This document shows positions 18,666 through 26,874 of a stretch of DNA of 64,000 nucleotides, piece after piece. Location: positions 1,984,001 to 2,048,000 of the forward strand of contig CAWGLV010000001.1 of assembly GCA_963823495.1 (NCBI GenBank), read 5' to 3'. Origin of the DNA: DATDAH01 sp963823495. GTDB taxonomy: Bacteria > Actinomycetota > Acidimicrobiia > Acidimicrobiales > DATDAH01. The notes under the pieces are model-generated. The model ran no database searches. It saw only the letters and a program-made list of their open reading frames with translations, and had not been told where the DNA came from. A program made the translations under genes and the position numbers. The first letter of the stretch is position 1. Each line of letters begins with the position of its first letter.

Positions 18666-19487
18666 ATGATCACTGCCACGGCCGAGCTCTGGGACTACCG
18701 GACGCTGGTCACCAACCTGGCCAACCGCCAGATCCGCTCGCAGTTCAAGCAGAGCTTCCTGGGCAACCTCTGGTCACTCATCAACCCGTTGGCCACGCTG
18801 GCCGTGTACACGATCGCCTTCGGCGTGATCCTGAACTTCAGCCGGACGACCCCGACGGCCTACAACTCCAGCCTGCAGAGCTTCCCCCTGTACCTCTTCT
18901 GCGCCCTCATGTTGTGGTCGCTGTTCAACCGGGTCGCCGTGGGGTCGATGACGGCCTTCACCCAGTCCGGGAGCCTCCTGCGGAAGGTCTACTTCCCGGC
19001 CGGGGCACCGATCGTGGCCCATTCGGTGGCCCAGATCCGCCAGACCATGCTCGAGGGCCTCGTCACGATGCTCATCTTGATCCTGGTCGGGAACACGCCA
19101 TGGACCTTCGTGCTCTGGCCACTGCTCCTGCCCTTCATGCTCGCCTTCGGCATGGGCATCGGGCTGATCCTGAGCCTGTTCAACGCCTATTACAAGGACG
19201 TCTCCTACCTCGTCAACATCCTCACCCAGCTGCTCTTCTACTGCACGCCGATCATCTACTCCCTCGACCGGGTCGGCGACACCGAGGTGGCCGGTATCCC
19301 GGCCACCACGCTCCTGGAGCTCAACCCGCTCACCCAGTTCGTGACGGTCTCGCGGGATCTGCTCTACACCGGCGAGCTACCGGGTGCCGGGCGGGTGCTG
19401 GCCATCGTGGCGATGTCGATCTCGAGCCTGCTCGTCGGCTGGGCCGTCTTCATCCGGTACTCCAAGGACGTGAGCGAGGTCGTATGA
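18666..19487 (+). CDS. wzm: ABC-2 type polysaccharide/polyol phosphate export permease (Wzm-like)
   Basis: The product is 273 aa with six predicted membrane helices. The N-terminus LWDYRTLVTNLANRQIRSQF includes the amphipathic interface helix seen in Wzm and TagG permeases, followed by SFLGNLWSLINPLATLAVYT. Later LRKVYFPAGAPIVAHSVAQI and YYKDVSYLVNILTQLLFYCT match the family. It forms the membrane channel that moves a lipid-linked polysaccharide or teichoic-acid-like polymer across the cytoplasmic membrane, with the ATPase encoded next. A clear Shine-Dalgarno gaggag lies 8 nt before the ATG, unlike most leaderless genes here, as expected inside an operon. Confidence 0.93.
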   Translation: MITATAELWDYRTLVTNLANRQIRSQFKQSFLGNLWSLINPLATLAVYTIAFGVILNFSRTTPTAYNSSLQSFPLYLFCALMLWSLFNRVAVGSMTAFTQSGSLLRKVYFPAGAPIVAHSVAQIRQTMLEGLVTMLILILVGNTPWTFVLWPLLLPFMLAFGMGIGLILSLFNAYYKDVSYLVNILTQLLFYCTPIIYSLDRVGDTEVAGIPATTLLELNPLTQFVTVSRDLLYTGELPGAGRVLAIVAMSISSLLVGWAVFIRYSKDVSEVV

Positions 19488-19503
19488 GAACGAGGTCACC
19501 GCG

Positions 19504-20757
19504 ATGAGCGACACCAAGAGCGCGATCCGGGTCGAGGACGTCTCCAAGATGTTCCGGCTCAGCCAGAACCGGGCGGGCTTCGTGAAGGAGGCCCTGCTAC
19601 GCCGCGAGCGCACCGACTTCCGCGACTTCTGGGCCCTCAAGGGTGTGTCCTTGGAGATCGAGGAGGGCTCGATGCACGGGGTCATCGGCCACAACGGCTC
19701 CGGCAAGTCCACGCTGCTGCGCCTGATGGCCAACATCCATCGGCCCACGTCCGGCCGCATCGTGACCTCCGGCCGCATCTCGGCCCTGCTCGAGCTGGGT
19801 ACGGGCTTCCATCCCCAGCTCAGCGGGCGGGAGAACATCTACCTCAACGCCTCGATCCTGGGGATCGGCGCCCGAGAGATCGAGAGGCGGATCGACGACA
19901 TCATCGACTTCGCCGGTATCGGCGAGTTCATCGACTCCCCGGTGCGCATCTACTCGAGTGGCATGAAGGTGCGGCTCGGGTTCTCGGTGGCCGTGCACGT
20001 CGACCCGGAGATCCTGCTGCTCGACGAGGTCATCGCCGTGGGCGACGAGCGCTTCAAGCGGCGGTGCTTCGACCACGTCTACGAACTGCGCAAGTCGGGG
20101 GTCACCATCGTGCTGGTGACCCACAGCCTCGGTCAGGTCCAGTCCCTCTGTGACCGGGCCACCTGGCTGGACGGGGGCGAGGTCCGTGAGGACGGCGACG
20201 CCATCGAGGTGGCCCGCAGCTACCTGCAGCAGGTCAACCAGGCCGAGTCCGATGCCGGCGACGGCGGGACCGACCCCGATCTCCAGGCCCGCGGTGAGCG
20301 GCGCGGGACCGGTGAGATCACCGTCGAAGGGCTGACCTTCGTCAACGCCCACGGCAAGGTGACCCCATATGTCAACTCGGGTCGGCCCCTCCAGGTCCGG
20401 CTTCGCTACAAGGTGGCCAGCGAGGTCCGGAACCCGGCGTTCGGCCTGCAGTTCCACACCGACGGCGGGACCCTGGTCACCGCGCCGAACAGTCGCCGGG
20501 CCCGCTTCGAGGCAGGGACACCATCGGGCGAGGGGGAGGTCCTCTACAAGATCCCCCGCATGCACCTCACCCCTGGCACCTACCACGTGACGGCCGGGAT
20601 CTACGACGAGAACAACCTCCACGTGTACGACGAACGCCAGCGGGAGTTCGAGCTCCGGGTCCAGCCCGGCGACGCCCCGGACACGGTCGGAATCCTCGAC
20701 CTCGGCGGCGAGTGGGCCAAGCCACTCCCGGGCGCGAGCGCCGAGCGCAAGGCCTAA
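19504..20757 (+). CDS. wzt: Polysaccharide ABC transporter ATP-binding protein with C-terminal glycan-binding domain (Wzt-like)
   Basis: The product is 417 aa. The ATPase domain is at residues 1-250, with Walker A GHNGSGKS, signature YSSGMKVRLG, Walker B ILLLDEVIAVGD and an H-loop in VTHSLG. A linker is followed by a beta-rich domain from about 265 to 405 (GEITVEGLTFVNAHGKVTPY, FGLQFHTDGGTLVTAPNS, LTPGTYHVTAGIYD) resembling the Wzt C-terminal domain that recognises the non-reducing end of the chain. Such exporters often select capped chains, so a sulfate or methyl cap made by the neighbours is an attractive but unproven signal. It works with the permease at 18666 and starts 17 nt after it. 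Confidence 0.93.
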   Translation: MSDTKSAIRVEDVSKMFRLSQNRAGFVKEALLRRERTDFRDFWALKGVSLEIEEGSMHGVIGHNGSGKSTLLRLMANIHRPTSGRIVTSGRISALLELGTGFHPQLSGRENIYLNASILGIGAREIERRIDDIIDFAGIGEFIDSPVRIYSSGMKVRLGFSVAVHVDPEILLLDEVIAVGDERFKRRCFDHVYELRKSGVTIVLVTHSLGQVQSLCDRATWLDGGEVREDGDAIEVARSYLQQVNQAESDAGDGGTDPDLQARGERRGTGEITVEGLTFVNAHGKVTPYVNSGRPLQVRLRYKVASEVRNPAFGLQFHTDGGTLVTAPNSRRARFEAGTPSGEGEVLYKIPRMHLTPGTYHVTAGIYDENNLHVYDERQREFELRVQPGDAPDTVGILDLGGEWAKPLPGASAERKA

Positions 20758-20764
20758 CTGCCTG

Positions 20765-22057
20765 GTGGGCCATCGAGACGCACCCGCTTGGCTGCAGGAG
20801 CGCAACCCGCTCCCCGACGGGACCCTCACCGTCGGGGCCGGCCTGATCATCAACGGCATCGCGGCGTACGCGTTCCTCGGCCTGGCCGGGCGGAGCCTCG
20901 GCGCCGAGGCGTTCGAGCCCCTGTCGGTCCTCTGGGCGATGATCTACCTCCTCAGCCCGGGGTTCTTCCTCCCCCTCGAGCAGGAGGTGAGCCGGGCGCT
21001 GGCCAACCGGTGGGCCCGGGGGGTGGGCGTGGGCCCGCTGATCAACCAGGCGGGCACCATCGGTGCCGGCCTCCTCGGGGCGGTGCTCGTCGGCACGGTC
21101 CTCGCCGGCCCGTTCCTGGTCGAGCACCTCTTCGACGGCCAGGTGATGGTGCTGGTCGGGCTCCTGTCGGCCCTGACGGGCTATGCCGCGGTGCACCTGG
21201 CTCGAGGGACGCTGGCCGGGCTCGGGCGGTTCCGGGGCTATGCCGCCTACTACATCTATGAGAACTCGCTGCGGTTGGCGGCCTGCGCGGTGCTCGTGGC
21301 CCTCGACGTCGACACCGCCGGCCCGTACGCGCTGGTCGTCGGCCTCGCCCCCGCCTTCGCCCTGGCGCTGGCGATGCGCAAGGAGCGCAACCTGCTCTCG
21401 CCCGGTCCCGCCGCTCCCCGCAGCGAGTTGACCGCGGCCCTCGGCTCCCTGCTGTTCGCCTCGATCCTGTCGGCGTTCCTTCTCTACGCCGGTGTGGTCG
21501 CGGTCAGCCTCCTGGCCGAGGACGATCAGGCCGGGGACGCCAGCGTCTTCCTGGCCGGGCTGGCCATCGCCCGCGTGCCGGTGTTCCTGTTCCAGGCCGT
21601 GCAGGCCGCGCTGTTGCCCAAGCTCTCGGCGTTGGCCGGCGCCGGTCGCTTCGAGGACTTCCGTTCCCGACTGTGGAGCCTGCTGGCGGCCGTGGCCGCG
21701 GTGGGTGCCGCGGGAGTGGTGGGTGCCCTCCTGCTCGGTCCGCAGGTCATCCGTCTCCTCTTCGGTCCCGACTACGAGATCTCCCGCACCGACCTCTCGT
21801 TGCTGGCTCTCTCGAGCGGGGGGTTCATGCTGGCGGTGGCCCTGGGCCAGGCGCTGATCGCCCTCTCGGCGCAGTCCTGGGTGGGCATCGGCTGGCTGGT
21901 GGGCTCGGTCGTCTTCGTCGGGGTGACGCTGGCCGGCAACGACCTGTTCCTCCGGGTCGAGGCCGGGATGGCGGCGGGCTCGGCCGCCGCCGCGGTGGTC
22001 ATCGGCGTCCTGGCCGAGATCCGCCTGCGCGCCCGCCTGGTCGAGCCGGCGCACTGA
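20765..22057 (+). CDS. Oligosaccharide flippase-like membrane protein (MOP superfamily)
   Basis: The product is 430 aa from GTG 20765 with about 12 hydrophobic helices. The first repeat contains LIINGIAAYAFLGLAGRSLG and FLPLEQEVSRALANRWARG, a pattern seen in Wzx/PST flippases of actinobacteria. A second bundle starts near LGSLLFASILSAFLLYAGVV. It may move lipid-linked sugar units, or be a modifier of the neighbouring ABC export system, since Wzx and Wzm/Wzt routes are usually alternatives. It begins 8 nt after the Wzt gene. Confidence 0.75.
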   Translation: MGHRDAPAWLQERNPLPDGTLTVGAGLIINGIAAYAFLGLAGRSLGAEAFEPLSVLWAMIYLLSPGFFLPLEQEVSRALANRWARGVGVGPLINQAGTIGAGLLGAVLVGTVLAGPFLVEHLFDGQVMVLVGLLSALTGYAAVHLARGTLAGLGRFRGYAAYYIYENSLRLAACAVLVALDVDTAGPYALVVGLAPAFALALAMRKERNLLSPGPAAPRSELTAALGSLLFASILSAFLLYAGVVAVSLLAEDDQAGDASVFLAGLAIARVPVFLFQAVQAALLPKLSALAGAGRFEDFRSRLWSLLAAVAAVGAAGVVGALLLGPQVIRLLFGPDYEISRTDLSLLALSSGGFMLAVALGQALIALSAQSWVGIGWLVGSVVFVGVTLAGNDLFLRVEAGMAAGSAAAAVVIGVLAEIRLRARLVEPAH

Positions 22058-22063
22058 GACGCC

Positions 22064-23356
22064 TCAGCGGGCGGGGCGAAGCTCCAGTCGACTGAAGGCC
22101 ACGCCCAGCTGCCGTCGATCCGGCGCGCGTCCGAGGGCCGCTGGTGACGTGGTGGACCCGACCGAGAAGCTCAGGCGGGTGGCCCCGTCGGCGGTGGTCG
22201 TCGACGCCGGCAACCGTCCCCGGAGCACCAGGGGCGGTTCCCCGTCGCCCTCGGCCCTGAGGGCCACCTCCGCGGTGCCGATGTGTAGTGACAGGTCGGC
22301 CAGCACCTCGGCGGTGATGGCTTTCTGGACGGTCAGAGCGACCTCGAGCTCGCGGTCACGGCGCAGTGGGAGGAAGAGGCTGGCCTCCGGCCGAGGCCCG
22401 ATCCAGCGGAATCCGGCACCGGTCACCGGGTGGGTCTCGGGCATCTGCCAGCCGAAGCCCGGCACCGGCCCCGAGAAGTCCAGGTCGATGATGTCGGTGG
22501 GGTCAGCGGAGAAGGGGCTCCGGTCCACCCGGGAGGGCGTCGGCGACGTGGCGTCGAAGTGGGCGAGAGCGGTCTCGTGGAGCGCCCGGTCGAGGCTGGT
22601 CAGCTCCAGGATCCGATCCAGGACGCCGGACGACAGGTCCTCGCGGCGGACGCGGTCCTCAGAGACGTTGACCCGGTCACCCGAGTGCTCGGTCATCCAG
22701 TCGAACAACGGCCATCCCAGCACGTCCATGAGGCGTTGCACCGAGGCGTCGAAGCGCTCGACCAGGCCGACGAAGGCGTAGCTGTCGAGCTGCCGACGGG
22801 CTGTGGTCAGCGGGTCCAGCCCGAGCTCGGCCACCTGGGCCTCCATGTCCTTGAGGCTGTCGCAGGGAAGGGCATTGGCCAGGATCCACCGGGTCTGCAG
22901 ATCCCGGACGGTGCCGGTGGTGTCGGGGTCGTGCAGGAACGTCTCGAGGTCCATCGTCATGGCCGACCGATGGAGTCGGTGCCGGTCGTTGCGGCGGATG
23001 TAGTCGTAGGTGGAGAGCGTGCGTTCGACCGGGTCCCGCAGGAAGGTCACGATCCAGGGCCGGGTGGGCAGCCACTGGCTGAAGGCCAGGAGGTGGCCGC
23101 GGAACAGGCGGTACTGCGCCAGGTCGGTGCGGGGGAGGGTGAGGAACTGCTGCCAGGTCTGCGGAGGGCAGATCTGGCCCTGGCCGAAGTGGGTCTCGAG
23201 GATGCGGGCGAGGGTCGAACCGGCCGTCTTGTGGATGTGCAGGAAGTACAGGCGGTCGTCGGGCCCGAAGCCCAAGGCCGTCTCCGGTGCGGAGACCTCG
23301 AGGGTCCGCAGGGCTCGGCGCCGACGGCGGCGGGTGAGGGGGGAGCGGAGCGGCAC
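22064..23356 (-). CDS. Sulfotransferase family 2-like protein with C-terminal beta domain
   Basis: The product is 430 aa from GTG 23356. Residues 30-290 are a sulfotransferase of the heparan-sulfate type: LYFLHIHKTAGSTLARIL is the PAPS 5'-phosphosulfate loop and FLRDPVERTLSTYDYIRR the 3'-phosphate motif. From about residue 300 a beta-rich domain follows (GFGWQMPETHPVTGAGFRWI, LRRDRELEVALTVQKAI, GVAFSRLELRPAR) that resembles the inserted domains of the glycosyltransferases at 33340 and 34728. It probably sulfates a polysaccharide. The long open frame continuing upstream is the 65-bp repeat array and is not considered coding, so the start is uncertain. It is convergent with the flippase. Confidence 0.78.
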   Translation of the reverse strand: MPLRSPLTRRRRRRALRTLEVSAPETALGFGPDDRLYFLHIHKTAGSTLARILETHFGQGQICPPQTWQQFLTLPRTDLAQYRLFRGHLLAFSQWLPTRPWIVTFLRDPVERTLSTYDYIRRNDRHRLHRSAMTMDLETFLHDPDTTGTVRDLQTRWILANALPCDSLKDMEAQVAELGLDPLTTARRQLDSYAFVGLVERFDASVQRLMDVLGWPLFDWMTEHSGDRVNVSEDRVRREDLSSGVLDRILELTSLDRALHETALAHFDATSPTPSRVDRSPFSADPTDIIDLDFSGPVPGFGWQMPETHPVTGAGFRWIGPRPEASLFLPLRRDRELEVALTVQKAITAEVLADLSLHIGTAEVALRAEGDGEPPLVLRGRLPASTTTADGATRLSFSVGSTTSPAALGRAPDRRQLGVAFSRLELRPAR

Positions 23357-23462
23357 GGCAGGGGAAAGGCGGGACGATCCCGGACAGAGGGACGATACCC
23401 GCGGGGCCTCGAGTGACCCTATCCTGGACGGCGTGCGGCCGGGTCGGTACCCGGCGGGCGTT

Positions 23463-23657
23463 GATCCTTCCCCCTTCCATGACCCCTCCGACGCACCGCA
23501 CTTCATCTCTCGGAGCGACCAGCCGGTGATCCTTCCCCCTTCCATGACCCCTCCGACGCACCGCACCTCCTTTCTCGGAGCGACCAGCCGGTGATCCTTC
23601 CCCCTTCCATGACCTCTCCGACGCACCGCACTTCATCCCTCGGATCGACCAGCCGGT
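23463..23657. repeat. Three tandem copies of a 65-bp repeat
   Basis: The unit beginning gatccttcccccttccatga recurs at 23463, 23528 and 23593, and the next period start (ggtgatcgactc) is at 23656. Copies differ at a few positions (tctctcgga, tttctcgga, tccctcgga; one cctct for ccct). It lies between the divergent sulfotransferase and sulfatase-like genes and overlaps the GTG that would be the earliest start of the latter. Confidence 0.9.
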
Positions 23658-23688
23658 GATCGACTCGACCTCGGTTGACCGGGACACG

Positions 23689-25873
23689 ATGCGGCACCGG
23701 ACCGGTCGGGTGGGGGCCCATCTGCTGGCTCGCGGTCCCGAGTTGCTCGCGCTGTCCGCTCTGGCCGTCGCCCAGCCGCTCCTCGACCTGTTCGGTCAGA
23801 ACCCCGAGTTCTTCGTGGCGTCGGGTGCTACGCGGCCCGAGATCGTGGCGTTCGCGCTGATGGTGGCCTTCGGGGTGCCGGTGTTCGCCCTGGTCACCGA
23901 GGTCGTGGCGCTGGTCGTGGCCGGGCAGAAGGTCGCCGCGGTGGTGCACTGGCTCTGGTTCGGCCTGCTGGGGTTCGTCTTCGGGGTGGCCTTGGCGTCC
24001 GACCTGGGCCAGGACGGCGTCGTCATGGCCGTGTTGGTGGGCCTCGCGGTGTCCGTCGGCCTGGTCCTGGTGCGGCGCCGTTTCGCCGGTGTGGGCCTGA
24101 TGCTGCGCTACCTCGGGTTCGCACCCGTGGCCTTCCTCGCCTTGTTCCTGTTCACCTCGGCCACGGGTGAACTGCTGCGGGCCGGCGAGGCGGGCGCCGC
24201 CGCCGACGTGCGGGTCGGCGGGGACGCCCCGGTGGTCATGGTCATGTTCGACGAGCTCCCGTTGGCGAGCCTCCTGCAGGCCGACGGGACGATCAACCGA
24301 GACGCGGTTCCCGAACTTCGCCCGGCTGGCCGACGCGGGGACGTGGTACCGCAATGCCACCAGCGTGTCGGCCAGCACCGTCCGGTCCGTTCCCGCGGCA
24401 CTGGCGGGCACCTTCCCGGAGGAAGGGTTGGTTCCGACCTCGAGCGACTACCCCGAGAACATCTTCACGCTCCTCGGCGACAGCTACGAGATGGACGTCC
24501 ACGAGACGCTCACCGACCTCTGTCCGAGCAGCATCTGCGTCACCGAGGACGACGCCGGCGTCGGCGACTTCTTCACCAGCCTCCGGCAGTCCCTTCTCGA
24601 CGCCAGTGTGGTGTACGGCCATGTGGTGCTCCCGCGGAGCTGGCGCTCGGGCCTGCCCACGGTGGATCAGTCCTGGGAGGGCTTCCTGGAGACCGACCAA
24701 GGGGCCGACCTGGCTGCGGCCTCGGTCGATCCCGGGTCATGGGATCCCGACGGGCTGGCCGATGAGGACCGGACGACCTTCTTCGCCCACATGCGCAGGC
24801 AGAACCCCGAGGTGTTCGCCGGCTTCAAGGGTGACGCCCTCCTCAGCGCGATCGAGGATGCGACGTTGGCCCCCCGGCGCCTGTTCTTCGCTCATGAGGG
24901 GTTCCCGCACTTCAACTGGGAACGCACGCCGGAAGGGGGCGTCTACACGGGGGAGCACGGTCCTCCGGGCACGGTCGACGGTCGCTGGCAGGACGACCCC
25001 TATCTGCTCCGTCAGGGCTTCCAGCGTCACCTGCTCCAGGTCGGCTACGCCGACAGCGTCCTCGGTGAGCTCATCGACCGGCTGGAGGGCGCCGGGCTCT
25101 GGGACGACGCGTTGGTGGTGGTGATCGCCGACCACGGCATCGCCTTCCAGGAAGGCTCTCCCACGCGGCAGCCGACCGGCCGCAACCTGCAGGAGATCTA
25201 TCGGATACCCCTCCTCGTCAAGGCCCCTGGCCAGATCGAGGGCCGAGTCGATGATCGAAACGCGATGCTCATCGACGTCGTGCCGACCATCGTGGACCTG
25301 CTGGACATCGAGGTGGACTGGGATCTCGACGGGCAGTCCCTCGTCGGACCGCCCCGGACCGACGCCACGAAGCCGGTCATCTACTCCGGCCCACCCGAGG
25401 TGACCGGTGGGTTCGACGAAGTGGTGCAGACCGCGGCGCGCAACGCCTTCCTCGTGCCCTTCGACGGACCGTGGCCGACCGTGGCCCGGGTCGGCCCGAA
25501 TGCCGCGCTGGTCGGCCGCGACCTGCGGGACCTGCGCCTCATCGGACCATCGGCCCTGCGGTGGACGGTGGACGAAGCCGACACGCTGGCCGACTACGAC
25601 CCCGGCGTCGACCCCATCCCGTTGGTCCTCCACGGCCGCGCCACCCCTGTCGGCCGCGAGCCGCCCACTCAGGGCCTGCTGGTGCTGAACGGTCGGGTGG
25701 TGGGCGCCCTCGCGCTGGACCCGGTGTCGGACGGGGGCGAGGGGGAGCTGTCGTTCTCGGTGCTCATCGACCACTCGCGGCTGCGGCCGGGTGACAACGC
25801 GGTCCAGCTCCTCGTGAGGGACGCCGACGAGCCCCTGCCCAGCTGGCGGGTGGCCGTCGCCGAGGGATCCTGA
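23689..25873 (+). pseudogene. Membrane-anchored sulfatase/phosphoglycerol transferase-like enzyme, broken by a +1 frameshift
   Basis: Two frames together encode one protein of about 727 residues. The first part (from ATG 23689; GTG 23656 is an alternative) has four to five membrane helices, then APVVMVMFDELPLAS, the start of an alkaline-phosphatase-superfamily domain. At 24307 one extra G shifts the frame; removing it gives NRDAFPNFARLADAGTWYRN and the domain continues to 25873. Metal-site segments MFDELP and VVIADHGIAF are present. The nucleophile region reads SASTVRSVPA, with Ser/Thr where classical sulfatases have Cys for formylglycine, closer to LTA-synthase-like phospho- or glycerophosphotransferases. 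The intact sequence on both sides suggests a recent mutation or a sequencing error. Confidence 0.8.
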
Positions 25874-25907
25874 GGTCGGTGTTGATCACGTAAGGCGGTG
25901 TACTCGA

Positions 25908-25920
25908 CCACTCAAAGTGG
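25908..25920. promoter_or_regulatory. Short inverted repeat upstream of an exported protein
   Basis: ccact-caa-agtgg, perfect 5-bp arms with a 3-nt loop, lies 27 nt before ATG 25948. It could be an operator or a small hairpin in the leader. Confidence 0.3.
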
Positions 25921-25947
25921 TTGCCTGGCCTCCGATGGTCCTGGCAC

Positions 25948-26874
25948 ATGCCTTCTCGTGTCCCCTGGATCCTCGCCGTCGCCGTCGTGGGCGCACTCGG
26001 CCTGCCCGGTCTGGTCCTCGTCGCGAGGGCTGATGACCCCCCTGCGGCCCCGGTCCTGCCCGAACTCCCGTCGGTGGCCGAGGACGTCGACGGCCTCTAT
26101 GACCAGGACGGCTGCCTGCGCACCGGCCCGGCCGAGGTCGACTGCTCGGTGCGGGCCGCCGAGGTCGACGCCGCCCTGAGGGAGGGCGGCGCGAACGAGA
26201 CCCGCCACCTGGAGGGCTTCGTCGGCTCCCGTTGGCTCGCCCGGGTGGACGGCAGGGGACCGACCGTGCTGTCGGCCACCGTCGAACGTTCGGAGAGCGG
26301 CGCGTTCGTGGCCTCGGGCCTGGCTCGTAACGAGGGTCTGGAGGTCCTGGCCGACCTCGAGGTGAGCGCGCGCCTGCTCGACGCCGCCGGAGAGGAGCTC
26401 GAGGTGGTCACGACCACGAGCCCGGTGCACGACATCCGGCCGGGTGAGCCCGTTCCCTTCGTCCTGCGGGCCCAGGTGGCCACGGCCGCCGTGGCCCGGG
26501 TCCAGTGGACGGTGGCGGGCGGCGCCCTCGGCGACCCGGGGCGACGGAGCCTGTCGTGGACGCCCTACTGGGAGCGGCCCGCGGGTGGCGACCCCGTCGA
26601 CCTCTACCTGTACCAGGACGGCGACGGGGTCCGTCCTCACCTGGTCTTCGGCGGCGTCGAGTCGCTCACCGACCGGCCCCTGGCCCGTCCCGAGGTCGTG
26701 GTCGCCTGGTTGGGCGCTGACGGGCGACTGGTCGAGATGGTCACCGCGCCGGTGCGGGGGCCCGGCGGTGGCCCGCTGGCCGGCATCGCCGGTCGGGCCG
26801 CAGCCGACGCGCTGGTCGTGGCGGCCGCCCCTCCTGACGGGGCCGAGGCCCTCGTCTGGGTCCAGGGCTCATGA
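25948..26874 (+). CDS. Exported protein of unknown function
   Basis: The product is 308 aa from ATG 25948. The N-terminus MPSRVPWILAVAVVGALGLP with a following ARADDPP looks like a signal peptide. The mature part is rich in beta-strand-like segments (RHLEGFVGSRWLARVDGRGP, LEVSARLLDAAGEELEVV, PVPFVLRAQVATAAVARVQW) and resembles extracellular FxLYD- or CARDB-like beta-sandwich domains, but I do not recognise a family. Two cysteines (CLRTG, CSVRA) early in the mature part may pair. It overlaps the next gene (ATGA), so it is coupled to the SLH surface protein and probably acts outside the membrane with it. Confidence 0.6.
   Translation: MPSRVPWILAVAVVGALGLPGLVLVARADDPPAAPVLPELPSVAEDVDGLYDQDGCLRTGPAEVDCSVRAAEVDAALREGGANETRHLEGFVGSRWLARVDGRGPTVLSATVERSESGAFVASGLARNEGLEVLADLEVSARLLDAAGEELEVVTTTSPVHDIRPGEPVPFVLRAQVATAAVARVQWTVAGGALGDPGRRSLSWTPYWERPAGGDPVDLYLYQDGDGVRPHLVFGGVESLTDRPLARPEVVVAWLGADGRLVEMVTAPVRGPGGGPLAGIAGRAAADALVVAAAPPDGAEALVWVQGS

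Noticed and set aside
23463..23657. CRISPR-like array or N-terminal coding extension of the flanking genes
   Set aside because: The 65-bp units are contiguous without spacers. Open frames through them only reflect a lack of stop codons; both neighbours have domain starts outside the array.
24300..24315. Programmed ribosomal frameshift in the sulfatase-like gene
   Set aside because: No slippery heptamer or following stimulatory structure is evident. A single inserted base explains the break more simply.
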